Shown: positions 34,698-44,364 of the stretch, piece after piece | Numbering within the stretch: position 1 is the stretch's first letter | How the letters are laid out: each line of letters opens with the position of its first letter | DNA from: Candidatus Paracaedibacteraceae bacterium | GTDB taxonomy: Bacteria; Pseudomonadota; Alphaproteobacteria; Paracaedibacterales; Paracaedibacteraceae | Direction of reading: 5' to 3' | Assembly: GCA_019636055.1 (NCBI GenBank) | Contig: JAHBYH010000004.1 | Coordinates: 1 to 64,000 of the forward strand | DNA: 64,000 bases | The notes under the pieces: model-generated | The model's input: the letters and a program-made list of their open reading frames with translations, nothing else | What the model was told of the DNA's origin: nothing | Database searches by the model: none | Program-made: the position numbers and the translations under genes

Positions 34698-35399
34698 GTG
34701 ATTACCTTTATCCTCCATGAACCGCAATTGCCAGAAAACCTTGGGGCAACAGCTCGGGCGATGGCTAATTTTGGCTTTGCCGAGCTGCGTGTTGTGGCAC
34801 CTCACTGTGATCGTCTCGATCCAACGGCAATCGCTATGTCTGTGGGGGCTGATTCCATTTTAGAGTCAGCCACGGTCTTTGAAAGCTTAGACGATGCGGT
34901 GGCTGATCTGAATTGGCTTTATGGAACCTGTGCGACTCAGCGTCATTTAATCAAAGAATATCTACCAATTCGCCAAGCGAGCCAGCGCATTCAAACACAC
35001 TCCGGTAATGTAGGTGTGTTGTTCGGACCTGAGAGAACCGGGTTGTCGAATGAAATTTTGGCACGGTGTCATGGGGTGATTCAGATCCCTGTGAATCCAG
35101 AGTTCTCATCTATGAATTTAGCACAAGCGATGGTGATTATTGCTTACGAGCTTAGCCAATATCCAAGACAATCAGATGTTATATTCAATACAGGTGAGAC
35201 ATGTCCAGCGCCCCAAGGACAACTTCAAGCTTTTTTGACTTATTTAGAAGAAGAATTGGATGCTGTCGACTATTGGCGCGTTCCTTCAAAAAAGGCCTTG
35301 ATGAAACAAAACCTTGAGAATATCTTTACACGGTTACAGGTAACCGAACAAGATATTCGGTCTTTATGGGGTATGATTGATCGGTTGCGAGGAAGATAA
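34698..35399 (+). CDS. trmJ: TrmJ-like tRNA (cytidine/uridine-2'-O-)-methyltransferase
   Basis: A SPOUT-family 2'-O-methyltransferase of 233 residues. The first family motif is FILHEPQLPENLGATARAMANFG, the second is VGVLFGPERTGLSNEIL, and the knot motif is IPVNPEFSSMNLAQAMVIIAYEL. The C-terminal extension has the coiled LEEELDAVDYWRVPSKKALMKQNLENIFTRL typical of TrmJ, not the shorter TrmL. The start is GTG 34698, set by GAGG six bases upstream and the one-base gap after cysS. Confidence 0.92.
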   Translation: MITFILHEPQLPENLGATARAMANFGFAELRVVAPHCDRLDPTAIAMSVGADSILESATVFESLDDAVADLNWLYGTCATQRHLIKEYLPIRQASQRIQTHSGNVGVLFGPERTGLSNEILARCHGVIQIPVNPEFSSMNLAQAMVIIAYELSQYPRQSDVIFNTGETCPAPQGQLQAFLTYLEEELDAVDYWRVPSKKALMKQNLENIFTRLQVTEQDIRSLWGMIDRLRGR

Positions 35400-35514
35400 G
35401 CATGAACCTTCTGTTTATTTTATAAAATTTTAATAAAATAGTTGATTTTGGTTATTGCGAACCTAACTTATTAAGTACAATCGTATAGGTTGATTTGTTG
35501 TACATGGGGGAGTT

Positions 35515-38500
35515 ATGGTTGTTCATGCGAATCCATCTCATAGAACTGTGGTTAAAAGTCAGGATGCAAGGCGATCTTTGAAACAGAAACCTGCAGATAA
35601 AAATCAAAGTAATTCTGAGAATGGTGTTGTACAGCCTGGTGAAGATAAACATCTTGATAAAATCAAAATCGCCGATAGTGCTCGTAAAACTGAAGAAAAT
35701 AATAATGATGTAACCAGTGCTAGTGATAATGGGCATGATTTTTTCATTCTCAATCTGATGGATAATGAAGATGTATTTAGCTCGCAGTCTTTTTATTCTG
35801 CCGGTAGAGCGTATAACCTTGTTCAGTATTATGTTGCAGTTGGGCAATCTATTGGTGTCAAGGGTTCAGGCTTAATAGGTGGGGTGGATAATGTTGACCG
35901 TAGCCCGGTTTTTACCGTATTACAGTCTGTTTTTGAGGAAAGGTTAAGTCTTCCCCGTATTGATTTGCTGGGGCTTTTTAATGCTGCGCCGACTGTGCAA
36001 AATTCGTTGATGGTAATTGATGAGGATATTCCTTTGTCCGGCACTTTAGTTGGCTCAGATCGGGAGGGACAACCTCTGACTTTTTCGGTTGTTCAACAAG
36101 CCCTCCATGGTAGTCTTGTTTTAAATCCAAATGGTACATATGTATACACTCCTCATTCAAATTTTAATGGAGAGGATACGTTCACGTTTAAAGCCAATGA
36201 TGGGTTTAAAGATTCCGCAAATGCAAGCGTTACCATTACGATAAATCCTGTTAATGATCCGCCTGCAATTAATGACTTTTTTCGGGATAGTAATAATAAT
36301 TCAATTCTAGATCCGCAGATCAGTGAAAATAATACGGGTGCGATTGTTGGGTATTTATCTGCTCAAGATCCAGAGGGAGATTCATTTTCATGGTCGATTG
36401 TTGATGTTGTAACACCATTTGAACTTGTTGGAACCATGCTTAAATTAAAAGATGGAGTTTCTTTGGACTATGAGAGTGACGGTGACTCAATAGAGGTTAC
36501 TATTCAAGCACAGGATGTTTATGGCCTTGTGAGCAAACAAACTTTTAGTATCGCTCTTATTGACCTTAACGAAATTCCTGTTTTAAGTCCTGGTCTGTTT
36601 AATCAATCGGGAATCCAAATTGCGGTGCCAACTGTAAATGAAAATGATCCTGGTGCTATCATTGGTTATTTATCTGTAACTGATCCGGATGGGGATGCTA
36701 TTATTTGGTCGGTTAGTGATAATCGCTTTGAGGTCGTTGATGGTGCACTAAAACTTAAAAATAGTGTTTCTTTGAACTATGAAGCTGAAAATACTATCGA
36801 AGTTGAAGTTCAGGCTGAGGATGGCAGAGGTGGATCTGATAGTCAAACGTTCCATATTTCTGTTCAAGATGTTAATGAGGCTCCAACGGATATTACTCTT
36901 AGCAATTTTTCAGTGAATGAGATTAAAACAGATGTTGTTGTCGGAACATTAAGTTCTATAGATCCGGATGCAGGCGATAGTGTTACGTTCTCAGTCGTTA
37001 ATGATTCAAGATTTACGATAGACGGGAATAATCTGAAACTCGTAAGTCCTCTTGATTATGAGACGTTACCAAATCATCAAACATCAGTGACCATCAGAGC
37101 GACAGACGCTCAGGGCGCGACTTATGATAAAGATCTGATAATTTCTGTTAATGATGTTAACGAAAATCCCCCTAAGATTTTGGGGTATACAGACAATGCA
37201 GGGACGACTTATACGATTGACTATTCAACAGGTGGTGATGATGGTGGTGTTATCATTATCGTGTTCGATGATAGCATGTTCACGGCAAAAGAGACGGGTG
37301 TGGGGAATACTTGGCAGGTTAACATGGAAGATTCCGGATTTCCTGAAAACTATAGTTACTCTTTATCTGTAAATGCTACTGGTTTAACGGAAGAACATCG
37401 CCAGATTCTTGCTAATAGTTTTGCAATATCAAATACAGGTCTTATCACACAAATAAGTGCTATTGATGATCAATTAGCCCGGTATGTTCCAAATCTATTT
37501 AATCTTTCTTCAATCCGACAATTATGGTTGGATGTAACAGTGACGGACCTTGATAATGGTCTAAGTCAGACACAGCCCTTAAAGATTAAAATCACAGATG
37601 TGCCCCCTGCAATTAGCAGTGTTACAGATGGGGTAACCAGTTATACATTTGAGGATGGTCAAAGTAGTTCGACACCACCTTCATCTGGCGGTAATGGTAT
37701 CATTCTTCCACCTATCATAAATATTCTACCAACTCCGTTATTTACAGAAAATGAAAATGATATCAACAAGACATGGCAACTTGGGTTGCGGAATACAAGT
37801 CCCTATGAAACCTATACCTATTCATTAGATTTTTTAAGTTCATCTAATCCGGGGTTAAGTGAGGCTACACTATTAATGCTTAAAAATAGTTTCGCGATAT
37901 CAAGTACTGGTCTGATAACACAAATAAAGACTATTGATATAAATGACGTTTCTTGGAATATCTCTTTCCAAAAATATATACTCACTTTGCAGGTGACGGT
38001 AACGGATGCAGTAACCCTAGCCAGCGGAAAACAGGATATTACAATTGGTGTCAATGATGTGGCGGGGGAGGTTACTCAGACAACTCTAGGAACAAGCACA
38101 GTCATTTTTCGAGGTTTTTCATATGCCAATACATCAGCTGGCTCATTATTAGATGCATCAAAATATTTTAATATTAATACAACTGAGAAAATTCTTTATC
38201 ATATAGACCCTTTGTATAGTTTGCAGATAGACCCGAATACGGGGCTTGTTTATGGCTCTATTCCGGGAACGGTTCCCACAAATGTTGTGCTTAATGTAAG
38301 GGTATTTACGGCTGATGATGATGTCGGTGATGATTTCGGAACAGATATTAGTGCTTATCTTTCCGTTCAAGTTCTGGATATACCATCCATAACATCGAGT
38401 CAATCTTACTTTTTAGTTGCCAGAAATGATTTTAATAACGGGATGTTTGGTGATTTGGCGAATTTGTCGTCACGTAATCTTTCTTTCCATCTTGATTCTG

Positions 38501-39873
38501 GCATGCCCGGAAAAATCATAAATTATTATAATGGAACCTACGCTTATCTTAACTATAATGTTGTCACCGAAAGTAGTGGATTGACAAGTTCTCCTCAATT
38601 AGTCACGGGGAGCATGTTTGTCGATGGGATATCTCATCGATTTGCATTTAATGTGACTAATGTGGTGCCTTTAGCCCTAGATTTCAGTTCTTCGTTCTCT
38701 AATTTTAAAAATGGTGGAACAGGAGGAACCGGTGGTGCTGGAACAGCGTTTGATACAGGAGCGACAGGTAGTTATGGTGGTGACGGAATCAGCTTTCAGC
38801 AGATTGATACGTCAAGTCAGGGTATTATTAAAGCTCCGGATGTTGGAAATGCAGGGAATGGTGGTAATGGTGGTTTGGGGGGTAGAGGTGGGAATGCCGC
38901 AGTATTTGAGGATGGTGACCCCGGTGGTACGGGTGGAAGAGGTGGAGATGGTGGTGATATTACGTATAAGTTAGATAATTCAGCTATTACAACTGATCAA
39001 ATTATTATCGGTGGTGATACAGGTAATGCTGGATTGGGAGGTAGTGCAGGTGCTCATGGCGTAAGAGGTAACAATTTAGATGCTGGAATTTGGGGCTCTT
39101 ATTCAGGTGGCGTTGGCGGCGTAGGCGGATCTGGTGGTAACGGCGGAGATATCGATTATTATCTTATTGGTGGTTCGGGAAATGATACCATTCTATTGGG
39201 AAAGGCAGGTTATTCCCTCCCTTCAGCGTTTGCGCCCATCGGTTCTGGTCAAGATGGAATAGGTGGGCGTGTATTTTACTCTGTAGAAGGTGGGGCGGGA
39301 AATGATTATTTTATCATCAACCAATTGCCGACTCCAAACCCAGACCAATTCGAAAAATCAGGTACTGTTGTGAGTGTCCAAGGGGGTGAGGGGGATGACG
39401 TTGCTGATCTTCAGGTTGATTTCTTTACATTTGGTCGATATGGCTCTCTTTATATTGATGGGGGGAATGGGTTTAACAGTCTGATTGTCCACAATGACTT
39501 AGGGCGTCAACTCTATTTTAACGATGACAATCCTTTTAGTTATGGCCGAATACGAAACATTAATCTGATAGATCTTCAGGACGCATCAACATTGACGATT
39601 TCGCCAACGGATATTGATAATATCGTTGCAGCGGATTCTAATGGTGTTCATACGCTGTTCGTTAACGGAACAACAGCTCCCGGTGGGATTATTATTGGGG
39701 GATCAGGCGTAAGTGCGGTTGAATTATATAATGCCCCATCAGGTTTTAATTTTAATAACCCGACGTCAACAGTATCAATGGGGACGATTCTTTACGATTC
39801 TTATCAAATTGACAGCAATACAGTGCTGAATATCCAACAAGGCGTGGGACATATGCTTCCTTCGTATTTCTAA
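35515..39873 (+). CDS. Large cadherin-repeat, glycine-rich, RTX-like surface protein
   Basis: The 1452-residue protein has no Sec signal. Residues ~1-150 are polar. A tandem-95/VCBS-like unit (about 160-255) and three cadherin-like repeats (to ~560) carry DPEGDSFSW, DPDGDAIIW and DPDAGDSVTF calcium-type motifs with NDVNE links. More beta modules reach ~1050. Residues ~1065-1215 are a Gly/Asn-rich array resembling mycobacterial PGRS (NGGNGGLGG). RTX-like nonamers follow: GGSGNDTIL, GGAGNDYFI, GGEGDDVAD. This architecture fits a type I secreted adhesin, though no secretion genes are nearby. GGGGGAG precedes ATG 35515. Host or biofilm attachment is inferred. Confidence 0.85.
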   Translation: MVVHANPSHRTVVKSQDARRSLKQKPADKNQSNSENGVVQPGEDKHLDKIKIADSARKTEENNNDVTSASDNGHDFFILNLMDNEDVFSSQSFYSAGRAYNLVQYYVAVGQSIGVKGSGLIGGVDNVDRSPVFTVLQSVFEERLSLPRIDLLGLFNAAPTVQNSLMVIDEDIPLSGTLVGSDREGQPLTFSVVQQALHGSLVLNPNGTYVYTPHSNFNGEDTFTFKANDGFKDSANASVTITINPVNDPPAINDFFRDSNNNSILDPQISENNTGAIVGYLSAQDPEGDSFSWSIVDVVTPFELVGTMLKLKDGVSLDYESDGDSIEVTIQAQDVYGLVSKQTFSIALIDLNEIPVLSPGLFNQSGIQIAVPTVNENDPGAIIGYLSVTDPDGDAIIWSVSDNRFEVVDGALKLKNSVSLNYEAENTIEVEVQAEDGRGGSDSQTFHISVQDVNEAPTDITLSNFSVNEIKTDVVVGTLSSIDPDAGDSVTFSVVNDSRFTIDGNNLKLVSPLDYETLPNHQTSVTIRATDAQGATYDKDLIISVNDVNENPPKILGYTDNAGTTYTIDYSTGGDDGGVIIIVFDDSMFTAKETGVGNTWQVNMEDSGFPENYSYSLSVNATGLTEEHRQILANSFAISNTGLITQISAIDDQLARYVPNLFNLSSIRQLWLDVTVTDLDNGLSQTQPLKIKITDVPPAISSVTDGVTSYTFEDGQSSSTPPSSGGNGIILPPIINILPTPLFTENENDINKTWQLGLRNTSPYETYTYSLDFLSSSNPGLSEATLLMLKNSFAISSTGLITQIKTIDINDVSWNISFQKYILTLQVTVTDAVTLASGKQDITIGVNDVAGEVTQTTLGTSTVIFRGFSYANTSAGSLLDASKYFNINTTEKILYHIDPLYSLQIDPNTGLVYGSIPGTVPTNVVLNVRVFTADDDVGDDFGTDISAYLSVQVLDIPSITSSQSYFLVARNDFNNGMFGDLANLSSRNLSFHLDSGMPGKIINYYNGTYAYLNYNVVTESSGLTSSPQLVTGSMFVDGISHRFAFNVTNVVPLALDFSSSFSNFKNGGTGGTGGAGTAFDTGATGSYGGDGISFQQIDTSSQGIIKAPDVGNAGNGGNGGLGGRGGNAAVFEDGDPGGTGGRGGDGGDITYKLDNSAITTDQIIIGGDTGNAGLGGSAGAHGVRGNNLDAGIWGSYSGGVGGVGGSGGNGGDIDYYLIGGSGNDTILLGKAGYSLPSAFAPIGSGQDGIGGRVFYSVEGGAGNDYFIINQLPTPNPDQFEKSGTVVSVQGGEGDDVADLQVDFFTFGRYGSLYIDGGNGFNSLIVHNDLGRQLYFNDDNPFSYGRIRNINLIDLQDASTLTISPTDIDNIVAADSNGVHTLFVNGTTAPGGIIIGGSGVSAVELYNAPSGFNFNNPTSTVSMGTILYDSYQIDSNTVLNIQQGVGHMLPSYF

Positions 39874-40169
39874 CCCCAAGCAAGGATGCCGCCTTCAAGA
39901 TTATAGGCATCCATTTCAGGATATTCTTGGTTGAAAAAGAAACAAGCACGCGCACTACGGACCCCTGACCGACAAATAAAGATTACTTTTTTTCCGTGCT
40001 CAAAAGGGACTTCATTTGGGTAAAACGTGCTTAAGGGATACAGAATTGAGCCAGGAACAGATTTTGCTGCATATTCATCTGCTTCGCGTACATCAATCAA
40101 CACAGCTTCGCTAGCTGATAACCATTGTTTTGCAGTTTCTACATCAACAGTTTTTACTAAGTCGGTCAT
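39870..40169 (-). CDS. Single-domain rhodanese
   Basis: The 99-residue protein is one rhodanese fold: LIDVREADEYAAKSVPGSILYPLSTF and active-site loop CRSGVRS with the catalytic cysteine (about residue 68), ending in NLEGGILAW. It moves sulfane sulfur, possibly to thiouridine or other thiol pathways. It overlaps the adhesin stop by 4 bp, convergent, and is 30 bp after amn on the same strand. Confidence 0.93.
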   Translation of the reverse strand: MTDLVKTVDVETAKQWLSASEAVLIDVREADEYAAKSVPGSILYPLSTFYPNEVPFEHGKKVIFICRSGVRSARACFFFNQEYPEMDAYNLEGGILAWG

Positions 40170-40199
40170 GTTTTCCTCACGTGGGATTTTTGGGTTGTT

Positions 40200-41693
40200 T
40201 TATCTAAAGGGTGGTTCATCAAAACCGCGAAGTTTCCTTGAATGCAGATTGTCTACCCCATTTTCACGAAGTATTCTGACGGTTTCTAGACCAACTTGCA
40301 AGTGTTGGGTGATGCGATCTCGATAAAAATGATTAGCCATACCGCGCAGTTTTAGTTCGCCGTGGATGGGTTTGTCAGAAACGCATAGTAATGTCCCATA
40401 AGGGACGCGGAATCTAAAGCCATTAGCGGCAACTGTCGCTGATTCCATGTCAAGGGCGATGGCGCGGCTCATGCGGAATTCTTCGTACAGTTTTTTTGTC
40501 CGAAGTTCCCAATTGCGATCGTCTGTCGATATGACGGTACCGGTTCGCATGCTATGTTTGACTTCTCGTCCCTTTTTGTGGCAAATATTTTCGGCCGCTT
40601 CTTGCAGCGCAACTTGCACTTCGGCAATTGGAGGGACGGGAACCCAAAGAGGCAGATCGTTATCAAGGACGTTATCATCTCGGACATAGCCATGAGCCAA
40701 GACATAGTCACCCAGCACTTGCGTTTGTCTAAGGCCGGCACAGTGCCCGACCATAAGCCAGCAATGGGGTCGAAGCACAGCCAAGTGGTCTGTGATGTTT
40801 TTGGCATTGCTCGGTCCTACACCTATATTGATAAAGGTGATGCCCATGCCGTCTTTGCGCTTCAGGTGATAGGCCGGCATTTGCGGTAAAGGCAAATTCG
40901 ATGGTATATCTTTTTCTGATTTGCACGATAGGCCACCCGGTAAAATAAGTTCAGTGTATTCCTTATCAGTCTTGATTGCATCCAAGCTATACTTAATGAA
41001 TTCATCGGCATAGCGTTGATAGTTCGTTAAGAGAATAAAACCTTGGAAATGTTCGGGTGCTGTTGCTGTATAATGATGCAGGCGGTGGAGCGAGTAATCG
41101 ACGCGCTCACCTGTAAAGATGCTGATGGGTTTGATCATGCCTTGGGGTTTGTGGGAACAATTGGCAATGTCATCATCAATATTGGCCAGGTTTGGTAAAA
41201 CAAAGCCGGAGTCCGTTTGCCAGAGTTCACCTAAGTCAATAGGGCGGTTTCCTTTGACTTCACTGGATGAGTCAAGGGCAAAGGGAAGGGGAATTGCCCA
41301 CGAGCTGTTGCCGACAAAAACGGGAACCTGATGGCGTTCAATCAACAGGGTGATTTGTTCTGTATAATATTCTTTGAATAAGTCTGGCCGAGTCAGTGTG
41401 CCACCGTAAATCCCAGGTTCGCTGACTACTCCATAAGAAAGTCGGCCATCCAGATTTAACTCTTTGCGACTCACTTTGATTCCTAAGAACGGATAGTTCG
41501 CCTCGCTTATTTTGGGAAAGTTGTTCTCATCTGGATTATTTAGAAAATGCGTAAACGCGTCCCTAATTTTGGTGATGTTAGAGTCGTAAATATGACAAAT
41601 ATAGTCAACAGCAGCTGCGGCGTCTGTAAATTTCTTGAGGTGGCTAACCGCATAAAAAGGTGTGAAACCATTGGAATCTTTTTGTTGTGCCAT
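40200..41693 (-). CDS. amn: AMP nucleosidase
   Basis: The 497-residue enzyme splits AMP into adenine and ribose 5-phosphate. The N-terminal domain begins with YHYDSN-like TDAAAAVDYICHIYD. The catalytic nucleoside phosphorylase-type C-terminal domain contains ITFINIGVGPSNAKNITDHLAVLRPHCWLMVGHCAGLR, VLAHGYVRDDNVLD and ALDMESATVAANGFR. It acts in purine turnover and may complement a salvage-dependent lifestyle (compare tdk). It is the middle gene between ftsY and rhodanese. Confidence 0.95.
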   Translation of the reverse strand: MAQQKDSNGFTPFYAVSHLKKFTDAAAAVDYICHIYDSNITKIRDAFTHFLNNPDENNFPKISEANYPFLGIKVSRKELNLDGRLSYGVVSEPGIYGGTLTRPDLFKEYYTEQITLLIERHQVPVFVGNSSWAIPLPFALDSSSEVKGNRPIDLGELWQTDSGFVLPNLANIDDDIANCSHKPQGMIKPISIFTGERVDYSLHRLHHYTATAPEHFQGFILLTNYQRYADEFIKYSLDAIKTDKEYTELILPGGLSCKSEKDIPSNLPLPQMPAYHLKRKDGMGITFINIGVGPSNAKNITDHLAVLRPHCWLMVGHCAGLRQTQVLGDYVLAHGYVRDDNVLDNDLPLWVPVPPIAEVQVALQEAAENICHKKGREVKHSMRTGTVISTDDRNWELRTKKLYEEFRMSRAIALDMESATVAANGFRFRVPYGTLLCVSDKPIHGELKLRGMANHFYRDRITQHLQVGLETVRILRENGVDNLHSRKLRGFDEPPFR

Positions 41694-41706
41694 GTCGACG
41701 ATCTAT

Positions 41707-42651
41707 TTAAGAGTCTATACCTACAAGTGTACGGGCAAAGTCTTGGGCTGTAAAGGGGCGTAAATCATCAACAGATTCGCCCACACCGATGGCGTGGATG
41801 GGAAGTTGAAATTTATTGCATAACGAGACAACAACCCCACCTTTGGCTGTTCCGTCCAGTTTTGTAACGATGAGACCTGTGACACCAATCATCTCTTTAA
41901 AAGTTTGAACTTGGGCATGGGCATTTTGGCCCGTTGTTGCATCCAAAACTAATAAGACATTATGGGGGCAGGTCGGGTCAATTTTCTGAATGACGCGCGA
42001 AATCTTCTTAAGTTCATCCATAAGACCAGCCTTGTTATGCAGGCGACCGGCCGTGTCAATGATCAGGATGTCACAGCCTTCATTTTTTGCTAGATTTAAA
42101 GCGTCATAGGCAAGTCCGGCGGAGTCTGCATTTTCCTGTCCAATTGTAATCGGAACCTTGGTGCGTTGTGCCCAAACTTGCAGTTGCTCAACGGCCGCAG
42201 CTCGAAAAGTATCGCCAGCAACAAGGCGAACTTTTTTGCCTTCATCTGACCATTGTTTTGCAAGTTTTCCGATTGTTGTGGTCTTGCCGCTGCCATTAAC
42301 CCCAACAACAAGGATAACTTGGGGGGATGTGTTTGTGAGTGTTAAGGGGGTCGCAAAGGGGGATAAAATGCTAGAAATGCGTTCTGCAAGGAATTCTTTT
42401 ATTTCTTCTATTGTGACATCCTTATCCATTTTTTCTTTGGCAAGATCTTGGGTCAGTCGTGACGCTGTTTCTACACCCATATCACTCAGGATTAAAAGGT
42501 CTTCCAGTTCATCCAGCGTTTCTTGGTCAAGGCGTTTGCGGACAAAGACATTCTTGAGCCCGTCTTCTAGTTTGTCGGATGTTTTTTTTAGGCCACTTTT
42601 CAGGCGTGACCACCAGTTTTTATTTTCGGTCATATTTGTCGATTTGTTCAT
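41707..42651 (-). CDS. ftsY: Signal recognition particle receptor FtsY
   Basis: FtsY is the SRP receptor GTPase. The 314-residue protein has the NG domain only, with a short basic N-terminus (WWSRLKSGLKKTSDKL) in place of the long acidic A domain, as in many alphaproteobacteria. G1 is GVNGSGKTTTIGKLA, G3 DTAGRLHNK, G4 TKLDGTAKGG. Its partner Ffh is encoded at 54.6 kb. The gene precedes amn with 13 bp between. Confidence 0.96.
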   Translation of the reverse strand: MNKSTNMTENKNWWSRLKSGLKKTSDKLEDGLKNVFVRKRLDQETLDELEDLLILSDMGVETASRLTQDLAKEKMDKDVTIEEIKEFLAERISSILSPFATPLTLTNTSPQVILVVGVNGSGKTTTIGKLAKQWSDEGKKVRLVAGDTFRAAAVEQLQVWAQRTKVPITIGQENADSAGLAYDALNLAKNEGCDILIIDTAGRLHNKAGLMDELKKISRVIQKIDPTCPHNVLLVLDATTGQNAHAQVQTFKEMIGVTGLIVTKLDGTAKGGVVVSLCNKFQLPIHAIGVGESVDDLRPFTAQDFARTLVGIDS

Positions 42652-42746
42652 TGCTGTGATTTAGAGTATGTCGAGTTTTTGCTTTTATTTCAAGGGTGGA
42701 CGCTGTAATCTGAGATCAAGATAGATCTCTTTAAGGATAAAACACC

Positions 42747-43667
42747 ATGCGCATTACACAAAAAGTAAGAAAAATTCTGAACAACTATGAATCAGACTCA
42801 ATTGGCGTCAAGCAGAACTTGGCTCGCATTTTGATGCACGGTAAGCTCGGTGGAACGGGTAAGATGATGATCCTAGCTGTGGATCAAGGGTTTGAGCATG
42901 GTCCGCGGGCTTTTGTAATGACGCCAGAGGCTTATGATCCTCATTATCATTATCAATTTGCGGTTGATGGCGGCATGAACGCGTTTGCCGCTCCTTTAGG
43001 GTTACTCGAATCTGGGGCGGATACGTATTTAGGCGCTGTGCCAACCATTTTGAAAATTAACAGCGGAAATTCTTTGTTCGGTAAAGACAATGCGCCGGAT
43101 CAAGCAGTGACGGCCAGTATTGATGATGCTCTGCGTTTGGGATGTGCGGCCATTGGGTTTACAATTTATCCCGGATCTGACATGTCCTACGATCAAATCG
43201 AAGAGTTACGAGAACTCGCTGCTGAAGCCAAAGCTTGTGGTTTGGCTGTAATCGTATGGTCATATGCGCGTGGGGCGATTTCTAAAGACGGTGAGACAGC
43301 GCTTGATGTAATTTCTTACGGCGCACACATGGCGTGTGAACTTGGGGCTCACATTGTTAAGGTAAAGTTGCCGACAGCGCATCTTGAAATGTCGTCGGCA
43401 AAATCGTTGTATGAAAAATATGTAGATAGCTCAACGCTTGGTGCTCGTGTTAAGCATGTTGTTGATTCTTGTTTTGCAGGGCGCCGTATGGTGATTTTCT
43501 CTGGTGGTGAATCCAAGGATGTTTCTTCTGTTCTTGATGATGCGCGCGCTATTGTTTCCGGCGGTGGTTTTGGATCGATCATTGGCCGAAATTTCTTCCA
43601 GCGTCCAAAAGCCGAAGCTTTGGGGATGGCAAAGGAAGTGGTTGAGATTTTTAAAGGAAAAATGTAA
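42747..43667 (+). CDS. Class I fructose-bisphosphate aldolase (DhnA/FbaB type)
   Basis: The 306-residue Schiff-base aldolase of the DhnA group has an N-terminal VDQGFEHGPRAF motif. The middle has IGFTIYPGSD. The likely catalytic lysine is in HIVKVKLPTAH, and the phosphate loop FSGGESKD is followed by GGGFGSIIGRNFFQRP. It cleaves fructose 1,6-bisphosphate, or works in reverse. Pfk in this window (62.5 kb) makes the same sugar phosphate. A GAGATC/GATCTC inverted repeat lies just before the ribosome site AAGG. Confidence 0.92.
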   Translation: MRITQKVRKILNNYESDSIGVKQNLARILMHGKLGGTGKMMILAVDQGFEHGPRAFVMTPEAYDPHYHYQFAVDGGMNAFAAPLGLLESGADTYLGAVPTILKINSGNSLFGKDNAPDQAVTASIDDALRLGCAAIGFTIYPGSDMSYDQIEELRELAAEAKACGLAVIVWSYARGAISKDGETALDVISYGAHMACELGAHIVKVKLPTAHLEMSSAKSLYEKYVDSSTLGARVKHVVDSCFAGRRMVIFSGGESKDVSSVLDDARAIVSGGGFGSIIGRNFFQRPKAEALGMAKEVVEIFKGKM

Positions 43668-43686
43668 TATAAGGTCAAGTTGTTTT

Positions 43687-43714
43687 GCCCCATTGTGAAT
43701 TGGGGCTATTTTTT
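43687..43714 (+). terminator. Terminator between aldolase and efp
   Basis: An 8-bp stem GCCCCATT/AATTGGGGC-like hairpin (43687-43706) is followed by a T run (43709-43714). It lies 20 bp after the aldolase stop and 15 bp before efp. Confidence 0.75.
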
Positions 43715-43728
43715 AGGGATGTTGGATC

Positions 43729-44292
43729 ATGAAAATAACAGGCGTTGCTATTCGTATTGGTAACATATTGGATTATAATGGAAAATTGTGGGTCGTGACA
43801 AAGACTCAGCATACGCAACCTGGTAAAGGTGGTGCTTATATGCAAGTTGAAATGAAGGCTTTGCTCGAAGGGACAAAACTTCACGAACGTTTTCGTTCTG
43901 CTGACACGGTTGAACGTGTTCACTTGGATGAGCGTCCATTCCAATATCTGTACCCAGAAGGTGACGATTATATTTTTATGGATCAAGATACATTTGACCA
44001 AATCACAATTGCGGCTGATTTCGTTGGGGATGCTGCGGCATTCTTGCAGGACGGTATGATTGTTAATATTTCCATGTACGAAGGTCGCCCGATCAGTGTT
44101 CAGTTGCCCGATACCGTGATTTTGACGATTGATCAAGCAGATGCCGTTGTCAAAGGTCAAACGGCAAGCTCTTCTTACAAGCCAGCAATTTTGGAAAATG
44201 GATTGCGTATTATGGTTCCACCGCATATCGAATCAGGGATGCGTGTTGTTGTAAATACCGCTGATTCAACCTATGTTGAACGCGCAAAATAA
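43729..44292 (+). CDS. efp: Elongation factor P
   Basis: EF-P rescues ribosomes stalled on polyproline. At 187 residues it is full length with three beta barrels. The modified residue is Lys33 in PGKGGA, the site lysylated by EpmA in many bacteria. The C-terminal signature [14 protein letters not shown] is intact. It is flanked by hairpins on both sides, suggesting single-gene expression with its promoter in or before the short spacer. Confidence 0.97.
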   Translation: MKITGVAIRIGNILDYNGKLWVVTKTQHTQPGKGGAYMQVEMKALLEGTKLHERFRSADTVERVHLDERPFQYLYPEGDDYIFMDQDTFDQITIAADFVGDAAAFLQDGMIVNISMYEGRPISVQLPDTVILTIDQADAVVKGQTASSSYKPAILENGLRIMVPPHIESGMRVVVNTADSTYVERAK

Positions 44293-44310
44293 TTAAGTAA
44301 ATTGACAAGC

Positions 44311-44340
44311 AAGAGGATGCGATATTAGGCGTATCCTCTT
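44311..44340 (+). terminator. Hairpin between efp and suhB
   Basis: An 11-bp stem (44311-44321 with 44330-44340, one G-U pair) and 8-base loop, 18 bp after the efp stop. The following tract is CATTATTA, not a pure T run, so it may be a weak terminator or an RNA-stabilising hairpin. Confidence 0.6.
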
Positions 44341-44364
44341 CATTATTAAAAAGGGAATGGGACA

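Noticed and set aside
38710-39160. Regular GGT/GGN DNA units considered as a CRISPR or satellite array
   Set aside because: No fixed repeat-spacer unit; it is the coding DNA of the glycine-rich region of the adhesin, in frame throughout.
42158-42664. Open frame of 168 codons on the plus strand
   Set aside because: It is the antisense of ftsY, Ser/Arg-rich without motifs; ftsY is certain.
43675-44226. Open frame of 183 codons on the minus strand
   Set aside because: Antisense shadow of efp; no ribosome site or family match.
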